Shown: positions 12,762 to 24,534 of the stretch, in pieces
How positions within the stretch are numbered: position 1 is the stretch's first letter
How the letters are laid out: every line of letters begins with the position of its first letter
Source: Aaosphaeria pasadenensis
Lineage: Eukaryota; Ascomycota; Dothideomycetes; Pleosporales
Assembly: GCA_022813625.1 (NCBI GenBank)
Contig: JAKLMB010000001.1
Coordinates: forward strand, 62,001 to 126,000
Direction of reading: 5' to 3'
DNA: 64,000 nt
The notes under the pieces: generated by a model
What the model was told of the DNA's origin: nothing
The model's database searches: none
The model's input: only the letters and a program-made list of their open reading frames with translations
Made by a program: the position numbers and the translations under genes

Positions 12762-15492
12762 ATGTCCGAATCGTACAGCCATTTCTATGGATACCAGGAC
12801 CAACCTCAAGTGTTGATATCGACCTCTGCTTTCGAGCAACATCAACAATATGGTCATTATGAAGATAATCGACGGTCTAAATCACCAGCTTCGTTGATCA
12901 ATCAAAACAGGCTTTCGCCTGGACCCCTCAGCACGCCGCCTATGAGCCGGAACCCTTCACAACCCCTTGACCAGGCGCCGGACCAGATGGTTTGGGAAGA
13001 TGTAGTGGGCAGTCCTTCCGACTCTACCAGCTCTCTCCAAACGCCAGACAACGAGTCGTTCGATTTCGAGATGCTTGACCCCAATGATGTAACGCACAGC
13101 TTCCAGGATCATTCTAGTGCAAGCATGCTCGGAGGCCAGACTATCCCAGGAGAGTTGCCTCTTCTTAATAACTATTTCAGTGAAGAAGGTAATATCTCCC
13201 GGAAGCTAATGATCACAGGTCGCGATGGTTGATGTGCCTCACAGATCTTCAAAATGCCATGAATGCTACATTAGCATCGAATCCACATTTCAACTCGTTT
13301 TCTTCGCCGCTACAACACCAAGAACGTACACAGCTATCGCAAGCTTCGATGGTCCCTCAGCATTATGGTCAAATCCCTCCTGAGGCATACATGACCCAGC
13401 CCTCCCGCCAGGATCCTTGGTCAAGCCAACGAACACCCCATGCCTCTGCGATACCACAAACCTCAGGAATCGCTCACTATGGCTCCTCCTCTGATCAAAC
13501 GCTTTTCGACAGCTTTCCCAGCCAGAACGTACCCTTGTGGGTTAGCGACACTTCGGATACCAGTTCCCTGCTGTCGCCAAATGAGCCCGTGGTGCCTCCA
13601 CAGGACATATTCTACCCGTTCCCAGGTCAAATTTTTCAGAATCAGAATCAGCCTAGCCTAAGGTTGAGTCCAGTAGAACCAGTTCAGACGGAGCTGTCAC
13701 CATCTCCGGACTCGGGAGGTTTTATCAATTATGACCCGTCATCAAGCTTCTTCACTAGACAGTATGATATCGCAGAGCAGCAGCCTCAATCAACTTCTCC
13801 AGTCACGCCTGCGCGAGTATCTTATTCTGCCTCATATGTTGACCGGATTTCGCGCTCGTCGTCTAACATGGGGCAAAGCTATTCATCTTCGTTTCTACCA
13901 GCTGTTAGCCCTCAACCATCCGCGCCAAGTCCTGGTGGTTCTGAGGGTGTATTCTCCTATCAGCAATCAGAATCGGGGCTAATGATGGAACACTACCCGC
14001 ATGAATATATCGATACTAAACCACCACAGTCTCATTCGCCGTTAATGATCGAGCATAGTCCGTTTGAGAAGATGTCTAGAGCAGCGTCGAACAGCTCACA
14101 TGATTTTGATCAAGGGAACCCTTCTCGGCCACAGTTGGTATCAAAGAATTCTAGCTCACGTCCTGGAGGTAGAGCACTTGGAACACATTTGGAACCTGCC
14201 GTAGCGAAGCAGGCCCACGACATGCGCAAGATAACCGCATGTTGGCATTGCGTGCTCCAGCGTGATAAAGTAAGCTTCGGAGGTGCCCTCAACCAGAAAA
14301 TATTTGGATAATTTGGATTGACGTTTGCTAGTGTGGACCCGGCGATTCTTGTGAAAGGTGCCTGAAGCGCTCTCAACGACCCAATGCAGACTGTGGCCTG
14401 GGCTGTTCTCGCATCAAGCTGGTGGAGTTATCACAATACTTCCTCCCAACCTTGATCACACAAATCCATGAAGACGCCCAGCTAACACATTTCGTATCCC
14501 GATACATTGCTCAATGGGGTAATCAGGAGATAACCATACATATGACCTGCGGGCAGAAGCACATGCCGAGAATTCCAGTCAAGGTGTACGAATTCCTTCC
14601 CAAGGGAAACGAATTGTTGGTCTTGATCCAATACAGGACAGACACAACGACCAACAAGCGCATAAAGGTGAAGAAGCGGAGCCCAGCACTTGGTATGGTA
14701 CACATCAATCACAACGAAGAGAAGCGATATGGGCAGTACATTAGCAACATCGTCGACAACCATATCGATGCATTCGGTGAACTGTGTTGGATGGAAGATG
14801 ATAACGACTTCCAACAGAAGCTCTTCAGACTCATGTCACGCCTCCAGCCGAGAGGCGAAGATGAAGCCAAGCTACTTCGTGAAGTCATGCGTCTTGTAGT
14901 ATGCACCTTTATCATGTCTCACACCCTTACCATTGCCGAGGAGACTAAGCTGGACTCGCTGTCGAAGATGCAATCGTACCAGGGACCCGCATCGTATGTT
15001 GAGAATTTCACATCGCCGCGAATGACGAACCGACAGCTGAAATACTTCTTCAACCGGATCCAACGCACTATTTTGACCACGGTGTTGAACAAACTGCAGC
15101 AGATTTTCAAATCCTCCAAGGGATGTGACAAATGGCTTGCTGCCTTTATAGCAGTGGTAGGAATGTGCATGGCACACGAGGACCAACAAAAGACAATACA
15201 TTTGGTCATGGAGACCAAGGCTGCGACCGAGAACCTGGACCCAAGGGAGACCCAGGACAAAGCGGATATTGCCTGTAGAGAGATTGATGAAAGGATGACA
15301 TTCATCGCCCAGATCTTCAGGTGGAAGTACAACCGCAAGTGCAATCCGTTGCGTGACTCGGAACGCGACTGGGCAAAGGAGAGCGGATTCAGCGACCCCA
15401 ACGCGGTGGCTTTCATTCGGGCCGTCGCCCAGTTGGTGAAAGAAAACAGTAAGCCCAATTCTGAGAAGCTATTGAAGAAGAAGCCATGCTGA
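12762..15492 (+). CDS. Transcription factor with zinc cluster in mid-protein
   Basis: Three exons, 12762-13188, 13245-14269 and 14332-15492, give 870 residues. The first ~470 residues are low in complexity, rich in Ser, Pro and Gln, with phosphorylation-like SP sites. A cysteine cluster starts at residue 475: C-x2-C-x6-C-x5-C-x2-C-x10-C, followed by GLGC. The first part matches a Zn2Cys6 domain; the last spacing is longer than usual. The second intron falls immediately before the third cysteine, so the domain exists only in the spliced product. The remaining ~360 residues are helical and basic with no recognised domain. I infer a DNA-binding regulator of the fungal class with extended, internally placed zinc clusters. 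The start is the only suitable ATG, with a stop-free frame after it. Confidence 0.82.
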
Positions 15493-17080
15493 CTGTCATC
15501 CAGTTGATTTCCTGCAAGTAAGGCAGAACGTCAGCATCTCCAGCACCAACCAAACACAGTATACATCTCGTCTCGTAGGCCAATTCCTTCTCTCCTTCTG
15601 GCTGCCACAGATGTGAGAAGTATACGTTGAGTGGTTGAACCTTTTTCTTTTTGCCCTATGAAGCGGTTTGAAGCTTTTTGTCATCTGTCTCATTTCTCTT
15701 TGCTCTTGTAATTCCGGCTGGTTCTTATTTCGATACCGTCTTTGAGGCTTGCCGTGGGAGCAGGGACCTTGGACGCATGCACGCACGCATATGTTATGTT
15801 ATACGTGAAACGCTTAAAGCAATCTATGAATGACGGTGCAAGAAAAAAAGGGGGGGAGGGATCTTATATTATCACAGGATTTATAGGTAGAGCGGCTAAG
15901 GAACGGAAAGTGGAACTTTTGCTTCACGATCTCGCGACGCATAGCTCTTTCGACTCTCTTTCTCTCACGATGACGACCATTTTTTTACTTCTTTTTCTGT
16001 TTCATTTCATGAGCGAACGGAACATCTATAGTTTTAATCAGCGCGGATCGGTGTACTCCTTTGTTCTCCCGCAGCCAGTTTCTTTGCCCACTTGCAAAGA
16101 TCGCGCCATTTTCTCGCGGCCGTGTCACGAGGTTCAGCAGTACCAACAAAAGGGGCGGCAAAAACGTGACAGAAGTGGCAGTGTCATGAATTTCTTTGAA
16201 TTTGAATCCAAATCTAGCGTAAGTAGTGCAAGGACAGCGTAACGCAGCGTAGCATTCCACTACTTCTTCATGCTCTTCCTCTCTATATTGCTCATCTAGT
16301 GAACTGGGGATTCCCTCTTACAATATCGTGAAAGAAAAAAAATCCTTAGATATCACACTCACTTCAGAATCTATTGAAAAGAATAAAACGAGGAAAGATG
16401 ATATTCTTCATCCTGTACTTCCCCCACCGTTCCGCGCGCTCACTCAGACATCGGGATTGGTTGGAGACCATCCCGACCGGTGAAACGAGTGCGGAATCGC
16501 GTACGGACGTGCGTGCATGCATGGTAGGCACGCACCTCGAAGTGGGTGAGCGCTGAGGAATGCGTACGGTTTCCGTGGGAGGGAGGCCGGAAGGACGATA
16601 GCAGTAAGAGACCGTGTGGGCTGTCAAATAGCCGTACGAAGGGTACAGTAAGAGGGGACCGAGTCTTGTCTTGTGGGGTGTGACAAGACGGGGCTGGGGT
16701 GATGTGGTAGAAAGGACTCTGGTAGGTGTGGTGTGATTTGGCCTGAGTTGGTAGGTTTCGTAGATGCTCGTAGATGTCGGTCGAACGTGATGGAGTATGT
16801 CGGGAGACGTACTCGAGCTTGATGCATCTCCTTCCTCTCCTCATCTGTGTGTGTATGCTTCACTCTGCATGAGCTGCTCTCCACTCGATTGGAGATCTTC
16901 GTTTTCTTCACGTCAAACGAACTCCCATAATGTGCATGATAGCCAGACAGGAAGGCAGACTTCCCCTATCACTGACGGGGTTCCTATCAACCCTCAGTAG
17001 AGAACGAACTGTTCAATTGCCTGAACACGCCGCAGACAGAGAGTTCGCGAGTAGGCGGGTAGGTGTCCAGACGATATATC
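15493..17080. other. Convergent intergenic region
   Basis: This 1.6 kb lies between the 3' ends of the regulator and the DPH4-like gene. It contains homopolymer runs (A and G near 15841-15860, A near 16335) and pyrimidine-rich stretches. A plus-strand frame of 166 codons at 15742-16242 has no domain and a poor composition, so I leave it out. Nothing else is supported. Confidence 0.5.
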
Positions 17081-17731
17081 TCATCCACCATCCTCTTCAA
17101 CCCCAAACCCAACTCTAACCCAAAGACTACAGCCCACACATCCCACAACGACCTCATTGCCCGCTCCACTCTGCACGGCATCCTCTAGCTCCTCCTCTTT
17201 GATCCTGAATCCCCTATCTTCGCCGCACCTGCACGCTCGAACCCACTCCAGCTCTTCTTCAGCCCCATCATTGCTGGCGATGACCTCCTCGAAGTCTTCA
17301 CCGAGATCCAGGACCTCAAGCCCGAGGATGAAATCGTCTCTTTTCTTGTCGTTGCCGTCAACGCCACCTCCGGACGTCGCCCCGTTCGTGGTCAATGAGT
17401 TGGAAGCAGAGGATAGGTATCGGTCGTACTCATCCCTAGACGCCTTGACGCTCAACACGCGGTACGCCTCGAGAACGTCGTCGATCGTGTAGCCTGCTCC
17501 ATGTTTCGTTGGCGCTGTTTGCCTGGAAACACCATCGCTGCCCTTGTGTCCGCCCACGTTCTGCGCGTCTTCGAGATTCTTGTCCGGATGGGCGCGTAGA
17601 AGCGCATTGCGGTAGGCGATCCTGATGTCTGCGTCCGAGGGCCGCTGCGTGCGAGAGGAGTGGACGGCGAGGAATGGAGGATCAAGTCCGAGAGTCTGAT
17701 AGTAGAGTGTTGAGGGGAATGCAGTCGGCAT
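17081..17731 (-). CDS. DPH4: DPH4-like J-protein with CSL zinc finger (diphthamide biosynthesis)
   Basis: A single exon of 216 residues. The N-terminus is a J domain: YYQTLGL opens helix I, and the catalytic HPD tripeptide sits at residues 48-50, followed by KN. A loop of about 25 residues (Gly/Ser/Thr-rich) precedes the DVLEAYRVLS and RDEYDRYL helices. The C-terminal third is a CSL zinc-binding domain: LEVLDLGEDFEE, then a CRCG pair near residue 170 and a GCVGCS pair near 199, giving four zinc ligands. This pairing of J domain and CSL finger is specific to DPH4/DNAJC24. These proteins supply iron or electrons to the Dph1-Dph2 step of diphthamide formation on elongation factor 2 in the cytosol. 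Length and architecture fit the family. Confidence 0.9.
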   Translation of the reverse strand: MPTAFPSTLYYQTLGLDPPFLAVHSSRTQRPSDADIRIAYRNALLRAHPDKNLEDAQNVGGHKGSDGVSRQTAPTKHGAGYTIDDVLEAYRVLSVKASRDEYDRYLSSASNSLTTNGATSGGGVDGNDKKRDDFILGLEVLDLGEDFEEVIASNDGAEEELEWVRACRCGEDRGFRIKEEELEDAVQSGAGNEVVVGCVGCSLWVRVGFGVEEDGG

Positions 17732-18813
17732 GATGTGTATAGCTTTGGCTTCTTCCTCCTCTGGGCGTGGTGCGATTTCAAGAGGAAAGTACTATCCAGG
17801 TCGATGTGTGAGGTACTGGTGGTGAGGAAGGAGCGACTATGCGTTACAAGAACCAAAAACAGTTCAAGGGTCCAGAGCGATCAGTGGTCCTATCCCAGGC
17901 ATCTCCCCAGTATGTGCCTGTCAGCAGCACTCCATGGGGTGAGAGCAAAGTTGTTCAGTCGTTACAACGCCTCTGGCAGGTGAGCTTGACTACAAAAAAA
18001 AAAGTTGAGGTGCGGATTTAGTGCGCCCCGCGGGGTGTAAATTGCTCGGGTGGCGGGGCTGCGATTTGGCTCGTTCACTAGCAGATGGGGTAGTATATGT
18101 GTACATACATGTACATGCAACCAACGAACGTTGACGAGCCTGCGCATCTGAGACATGTCTTGCTTTTTCTTTGAAACTCGACTCTTTTTGAATTCACGGT
18201 ACCTCACACGGTGATTGTCATTTCATGTTGCGCACAAATAGTTTCAATAGGACTGAATTGGTAGGGTGTCTTTGGAGTAATCTAGAGAGCAGCACTACAT
18301 ATTTGGACAATACTGGTCAACCGTAGCCTGAGAGCCATTTCCAAAGACGCATAATCATTGGTCTGTCTCGTACGATTACTGCCTAAGAGACATACATCCC
18401 GCCAGTTCGCCAAAAGGGGGGTTGTTCATAGATATGGGAGCAAAAAGAAAAACATGTGGGGAAATCAGGGGGATCGCATTCGAGAATTCAAGCACCTGCC
18501 CACCACCCAAACGCATTACGAGCGCCGGCTTCCGTAACGAAAGACAACCACTCGTATGGTCCGAGTTAAACCAATCCACCAGGGGGGTAAACGTCAAGGG
18601 GACAGTGCTGAGCGTGAGAGGAATTCAGAAACAGACATGAGTCGTGGAGAATTTGGGAGATCCGAGCCGCTTGCTGCTAAAGCCAATTTTCGAAATCACA
18701 TAGACACACAACTCCGGGAGACACTCGCTATCGTCAAGTTCGCCTTCTTCCGTCCCTTGTGGATGGACGAGAACGACCGGACCGCGAGGACATGGCCAAC
18801 GAGATGAAAATGT
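17732..18813. other. Intergenic region upstream of DPH4-like gene
   Basis: Just over 1 kb holding the promoter of the DPH4-like gene and the 3' region of the 14-3-3 gene. Frames on both strands are short. I see no RNA gene or mobile element. Confidence 0.5.
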
Positions 18814-20286
18814 CTAAGCGGCAGCGGGAGCTGCAGGAGGCTGCTGCGGCTCCTCGGCGGGGGCGGCTGCTGGAGCCTCAGCGGGCTTCTCCTCTGTCTT
18901 GGTCTCCTCCTTAGCGGGGGCTTCGGCGGACTGCTCAGCCTCAGCACCGTCCGATGATGTCCAGAGGGTAAGGTTGTCGCGGAGGAGCTGCATGATGAGG
19001 GTGCTGTCCCGGTAGGACTCCTCAGAGAGTGAGTCGAGCTCAGCAATAGCATCGTCGAAAGCCTGCTTGGCGAGGTGGCAAGCACGGTCGGGCGAGTTGA
19101 GGATCTCGTAGTAGAAGACGGAGAAGTTCAAGGCAAGACCGAGACGGATGGGGTGAGTGGGAGTGAGCTCAGTCTGGGCGACATCGGTTGCGGTCTATTA
19201 TGTGATGATCAGTCAGGGTGTTTCGTCGTTGGTGAGGGTGATGGCATATGCGATTGCGTCATACCTTGTACGCCTCGTGTGCGGCAGTCGCAGCGACCTT
19301 GCGCTTCTCGCCAGAAGCGAACTCGGCGAGATAACGGTGGTAGTCACCCTTCCTGTAATGTGCCAGATGGTTAGAATTGTGCAAAACGCTTATCGCGAGA
19401 CGGATAATGGTCTCGGGAGGACGTACATCTTGTGGTAGAAGACCTTGGACTCGCCAGACTCGGCCTTGGGGATGAGCGACTCATCCAGGACGTTGAGAAC
19501 ATCCTGGCAGACCTGCTCGAGCTCGGTCTCGATCTTCTGACGGTAATCGCGGATGGTGCCAACGTGCTTCTCAGAGCCCTTGGACTCCTCCTTCTGCTCG
19601 ATGGATGAGATGATGCGCCATGAGGCACGTCGCGTGCCGACGACGTTCTTGTAGGCAACGGACAACAAGTTGCGCTCATCGACGGTCAATTCGCCACCGA
19701 TCTGTACTTGGTGTTAGGTCAGGTTTGTAGGGGGGAGGGGGAGGTTCCCGTCGCAGGCGGACACGGGCGGGAGGTTGAGGCAATGTTGACGTACCTTGGC
19801 GACTTCCTAAAATACGGTGAGCACGTAAGTCCCAGCCAAAACTGCAAAAGTTAGAGGGCTCGACTGACCTTCATGTAGGTGACCATCTCTGTAAAGGCAT
19901 GTTGATTAGCACTGGCGCAATAGAGGTGTTAGGGGAGCAAGGAAGATGTAAACAGAGAACATACCATCGTAACGCTCAGCCTGTTCGCACAGCCGGGCGA
20001 GGAAGGTCTTGCTGTAGCGAGAAGTCAATCATAACTGCGTCGGAGGTTAGGGTAGAGGATGCGAAGGGAAGCGTACCTCTCGCGCTGTAGAGAAGAATCA
20101 AGTTAGCCAAGAGTAAACAGTTATCGCATCGTGAATATACGCGGACGGGGCAGGCAGCAAAGGAGAGCGAGAGTAGAGGTGGAGGAGCCCGAGGGGTCAT
20201 CGGTAGGTAGGGTAGGCGACGGAAGGCGAGGGGTAGGTGGGATGGGAAGATGATGATGAGAAGATAGGACGTACCTCGTTGGCCAT
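18814..20286 (-). CDS. 14-3-3 protein (eight exons, including microexons)
   Basis: Eight exons: 20286-20275, 20084-20077, 20011-19965, 19888-19869, 19806-19795, 19701-19427, 19352-19265 and 19194-18814, giving 280 residues. The spliced protein is an unmistakable 14-3-3 across its length, including the LCEQAERYDEMV helix, RNLLSVAYKNVVG, RRASWRIISSIEQKEE and NSPDRACHLAKQAFDDAIAEL. These form the dimer interface and the phosphopeptide groove. 14-3-3 proteins bind phosphoserine/threonine motifs in many signalling and metabolic proteins in the cytosol and nucleus. The C-terminal tail after residue ~236 is rich in Ala, Pro and Glu, as in many fungal forms, but longer than in animals. Exons of 12, 8, 20 and 12 nt at the 5' end are needed to restore the N-terminal helices. 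The start is the first ATG, in a 12 nt exon. Confidence 0.95.
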
Positions 20287-20613
20287 TTTGGAAATGTTTT
20301 TGTGGTTGTGAAGTGGTAGATGAGAGAGAGAGAGATAGCAAGTGGGTGGTGAGAGAGGATGGAGACGGGGGAGAGAAAGAGTGGGAAGAGTGAAGTAGGG
20401 TTGATGGGTTGAGAAAAGTGGTTGAAGGAGTTTGGAAGGTTTGAAGGTTGGAGTGCAGGTAGAGGGTGTTAGTGAGTGAGTGAGTGAGTAAGGTAAGGTA
20501 AGAGGTAAGAGAAGTAACAGAGAGGTAGCAGGGGAGGATCAGGTGGGCCGTGGGGAGAGAGAGAAGAGAAGAGAGTAGAAGGAGAGGGAGGGAGGAGGGG
20601 AGGGGGTGTTTGT

Positions 20614-20647
<34 letters not shown>

Positions 20648-20660
20648 TGTGCGTGTGCTT
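20287..20660 (-). promoter_or_regulatory. Pyrimidine-rich promoter/5' leader of 14-3-3 gene
   Basis: On the coding strand of the 14-3-3 gene these ~370 bases are almost entirely C and T, including a 29 bp CT run (GA on the plus strand, 20617-20645). CT-rich blocks just upstream of transcription starts are common at highly expressed fungal genes. The exact start site cannot be read from sequence. Confidence 0.5.
20617..20645. repeat. (GA)n dinucleotide repeat
   Basis: A perfect GA run of 29 bases, followed by GT-rich sequence. Confidence 0.95.
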
Positions 20661-20740
20661 GTGTGTGTGGGTGCGGCTGCGGCTGGTTCTACTGCTGCTT
20701 TGCTTGCTTGCTTTGCCTGCTGTTATGCCGTTATGCTGCT

Positions 20741-20770
20741 GTGCTGTGCTGTGCTGTGCTGTGCTGTGCT
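20741..20770. repeat. (GTGCT)6 pentanucleotide tandem repeat
   Basis: Six perfect copies of GTGCT, preceded by partial GCT units. It lies about 460 bp upstream of the 14-3-3 start codon. Confidence 0.95.
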
Positions 20771-21143
20771 TTACCGCCATGTACTCTAATATACTATGGA
20801 GAGAATGGATAGGATAGACACTTCCATGCCCTGCCGCAGTGCCGCTGCCTGGTCTTACTTCTAGACGAGACGACACGAGACAAGGCGAGACGACGATGCT
20901 ATGTATCATATTGATGAGACGAGACAGGCGTCTTTTCCATAACCTTACTACGAGTATTCATCTCCACTACTACTGTCAAAGCAAGAGAGCAAAGCCACTC
21001 ACCCTCTCCGACTGTTACTAGACCCTCTCACACTACACAGTCGGGAGTCGATATAGGTAGTTTAGGGATCTACGATTGGTACTGACTGGTGTTATTGATA
21101 ATTACCACCACCGTGTACCAGTATCAGTGGCTACCAACCAGTT

Positions 21144-21174
21144 ACCTACCTACCTACCTACCTAAACCCTAACC
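21144..21174. repeat. (CCTA)n tract with telomere-like end
   Basis: About five TACC/CCTA units run directly into CCTAAACCCTAACC, which resembles one and a half copies of the common fungal telomere unit (TTAGGG on the other strand). Too short to be telomere; interstitial. Confidence 0.8.
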
Positions 21175-24100
21175 AAGACCACGACAACATCGACAATAAC
21201 AACACAACAACCACTCATCCTTGGAACCCGCCATCGTCTCTACTCTCTGGCCCCAGGCCTCTCCCATAACCTTCGGAGACAACGCACAGCGCATACTACT
21301 ACACGATAATACAGACCTTACCAGATCGTACTACACTATTCCGGACTTGACAGCACCAGTCCGCTTTGCTGAGCAGGCAATACTTCAGGTATCCAGCAGC
21401 AAACCACGAAACAACGCCGCTTACTGCTTTGCTACACAGTACATATTGTACCCGAACATACCTGAACATACAGTCAGTGTCTGTACGCCTGGCAGGTGGC
21501 CTACCCAGCACCTAGGTCAGATAATTTGGATATGTCTGCCTCACTATCCTGCGCCCTTGTTGTGAAAGTTGGAAGGGGGAGAGAGAGAAAACCCTTCATC
21601 CATCCCACCTAGTATGATTGCACAACGCATCCATACCGTACCTAAATACCTAATCCTATACTAATCAGACCATACTATACCACTTTGTGATGCTCGCCAC
21701 TTTTCCTCATTCTTCACCTCAGTCGCCTCACGGCACCTACTGCGAACCTCGTGTCAGGTCTAGGCCATGACCCTTTTTTTTTCTCAGCAGTAGTAGCCCT
21801 CTCTCTTCAGTTCAGTCCGTCCAAATGTCAGACTTGGCGGCGCGGGTGAGGAGGAGAAGGTGGGCAGCGGGAGCGGGAGGGGATTTTGACAAAACACGTG
21901 AGCGGAAAATAGACATTTACACATGATACAACAATCGACATGGCTACTCCGTGCTGAAGGACGCCTTCGATACTCTCTGTATTATTGTGATTTTCTGTGA
22001 ATTCACTATTATTATTGATTTGCACGACAGAAACAGCACTGGGCAAACCCACATGTCTGTGTCTCGTCTTGCGCTCTTCCAAACAAGTTACGACTTAGGA
22101 GTATTACATGGACACTCCACTTCCCTCCATAGCCTCATTTCCCCACCTTGAAACTCCGTATCGTCCAGGCTGCCGTACCACGAGTCCACGACCGCTAATT
22201 CTCTCCGACTCCTAGGTGACTAGATACAACCAATACAATAACTACTCTACATACACAGTAATACAACAATATGATACACACATGTTCCCTTCTCGGCGTC
22301 TACTAATTCCTGCCACCTTTCCTATCACAACCCGGACTATTCCTTCTCGTCACACCAGGAGTAACTAAAAACCCCTCCCCAAGCCCGGCTCGACAACAGG
22401 TCGCTGCCCCCATTATTGAACCTGAACCATGTCCGTCCCAGAACGGGGCTGTGGGTTGCCAATCACACACATGCAAACACACTTTAGACAGACTCTGCCT
22501 TGTTTGGATTCTGGAAGCACCTAGAAGGAAAGGGAAAAAAAAACCAGAGCGTCGTTGTCGACGGGGGGAAATAATGACAAGGGAAACAACAATGGACGGC
22601 AAAGAGAAAACCTTTGTTCCACCAATTTCGTTAAACTCCCCCTTCTCATTCGCCCGTTTATTCTTTCCCTTATTTTCGAGGTCTACGGAGTACTTGTAGT
22701 CACTTGCATCTCTCCTAACTCGCACGCACAACACTCTGACCAGACAGTCCTTCGAATATCGCAACAAATCTTACATGACTTGTTCTTTGGACCGACTATA
22801 ATTAAATCAAAACAAAGTATATTTTTTCAGGCGGTCAGAGTTGGCCTGATTAATTTCAAGTCGAGGCACGGGAAAAGGCTGACGTACCAACACCGATATA
22901 CAGACCCCATCATCATCGTCACGTTTCAGACCAGACTGTGTGTCCGCGCCCACTGCCCGCCGCTCGCCCACCAGCGCCACTGTCGTACTCGCCCCTTGTC
23001 CTATCCTGTCCTGTCCTGCCAGAAGCTGTGCAATTAACTAATGACTGCGCCCTTGCCCTTCCACTGCTCGTACCGTGGTTATCGTCAACGAGCCGCTGTC
23101 TCAGATCTACGCTTCTGCCTCTGATTCTCGATTGTTGGCACATGGTTCAAGCCAGATTTTCGTTCCCCGACGTCTCTCGCTCGCGCGCGGCAAAGCAGGG
23201 CAGGACCCATTCCTCATGGGACTGTCGTTACTTGTATCTATCTACTCTGTACAGACTATGTGAGTGGGCGAGAAGGACAATCAGTCACACTGGGAAGTAC
23301 TCTGTCGTGGTGTTGCAATCATAATTCATTCTTCCATTACCAAGTATTCGCAACCTTCCGCCATTATTCCCGTTCTTATTATCATCACCTTTATCAGTAT
23401 CATTGCATCATACACTCTCTTTGACCATTAATACTACAACGCAAGTATTGCCGCCCCCTCTTCCACGGCATTTTCCTCGCGTATGTACCTTGTACCTTGT
23501 ACCATATTCACATCATCCATGTCACCTCGTCTCGTACGTACAGCGTACGCCTATCAACCCCCCAATCACGAACCCAACAAAGCCTGAATTTCTCTCTCAT
23601 TCCATCCCTCTTACCTACCCCTCCCCCTCCCTCAACACCCTCCAATGACGACATCAGATGTGTTCAATTTCTCGGCCCCCACCCTGCCAGCGGAAACAAA
23701 AATCAAGATCATAACTTCTCCCTTGCCGATACGTGTGTATGTATTCACATGATAATAAAAGCAATGATAACAATATAAGAAAATGACTCACGTACATGGA
23801 CCTTTCTTTATCACTTTGCTATTTCTAGCGTTATGGACATTATCCAGGTCTTCTCGACCTTGACGAAAAAAGAACACTTGCATGGGTGATGAACTTCTGT
23901 AACTTTTATATTTCGAGGTCACGTTGAACCACCGTTAAAAGCCTAGGTACATATAGCAGAGGGACAACGAGAGAAATAGTTGAAAAGAAAGAACATATTA
24001 TCTTGCAATGTCATATGGTCGAGCACCATTCATATACTAGTTAGTAATATTGTGTTGACTCATCGTCGACCCTGTTGCTATTGTTGATAGAAGGCACATC

Positions 24101-24534
24101 CGATTGTTTGTGTGATCATATAGGTATATAAATTCTTCAGTCATTGCTGCTAAATTGTTGCTAGCCATGTATGGAAAATACTACAATGCTTGTGTACATA
24201 CAGTCTCCTCTAGAACGCCGGTACTATGAATGACTGGGGAGAAGGCATCGCTAAGTGGAGATACCTTGAATCATGTAGTATGAGTATGAATAGATATACA
24301 CGCATATACATAACATATGCAAACGGTCCCAAGCCAGAATGGACATGGTCAAGATTTGTGGGCTCGGTCATTCGATGCCCTTTCCTTCCGTGAGAAATGG
24401 ATCATTTCGCTCCGAGTAGGCCATGCAACTTGAACACTATAACAACCAGATACTCTCTCTCACACCGGTCCCATTACCCTGTCTTATCCAGAAATCATAT
24501 CGACTTGTCTGCCTTCATACGAACGAAAGTAGGT

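Larger units (their letters stand above)
20661..24534. other. Long intergenic region rich in simple repeats
   Basis: Nearly 3.9 kb without a supported gene, between the 14-3-3 promoter block and the FMP32-like gene. It contains tandem CCTA units at 21144-21164 that run into a telomere-like CCTAAACCCTAACC, one copy of the TACTCCGTA motif family at 22684-22692, an ACCTAGGT palindrome at 21510-21517, and AT-rich sequence from about 23700. Frames of up to 160 codons (22303-23324) overlap on opposite strands and have no domains. An unannotated non-coding transcript is possible but cannot be seen from sequence alone. Confidence 0.5.

Noticed and set aside
15742..16242. 166-codon plus-strand frame
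   Set aside because: Simple composition in a convergent spacer, no domain, and an antisense frame overlaps.
20617..20770. Closely spaced repeats as a CRISPR-like array
   Set aside because: Simple mono-unit microsatellites without unique spacers, in a eukaryotic genome.
21161..21174. Telomere-like CCTAAACCCTAACC
   Set aside because: Only one to two units; too short for a telomere or a meaningful interstitial telomeric array.
22303..23324. Frames of 128-160 codons on both strands
   Set aside because: They overlap each other, lack domains and sit in a repeat-rich spacer.
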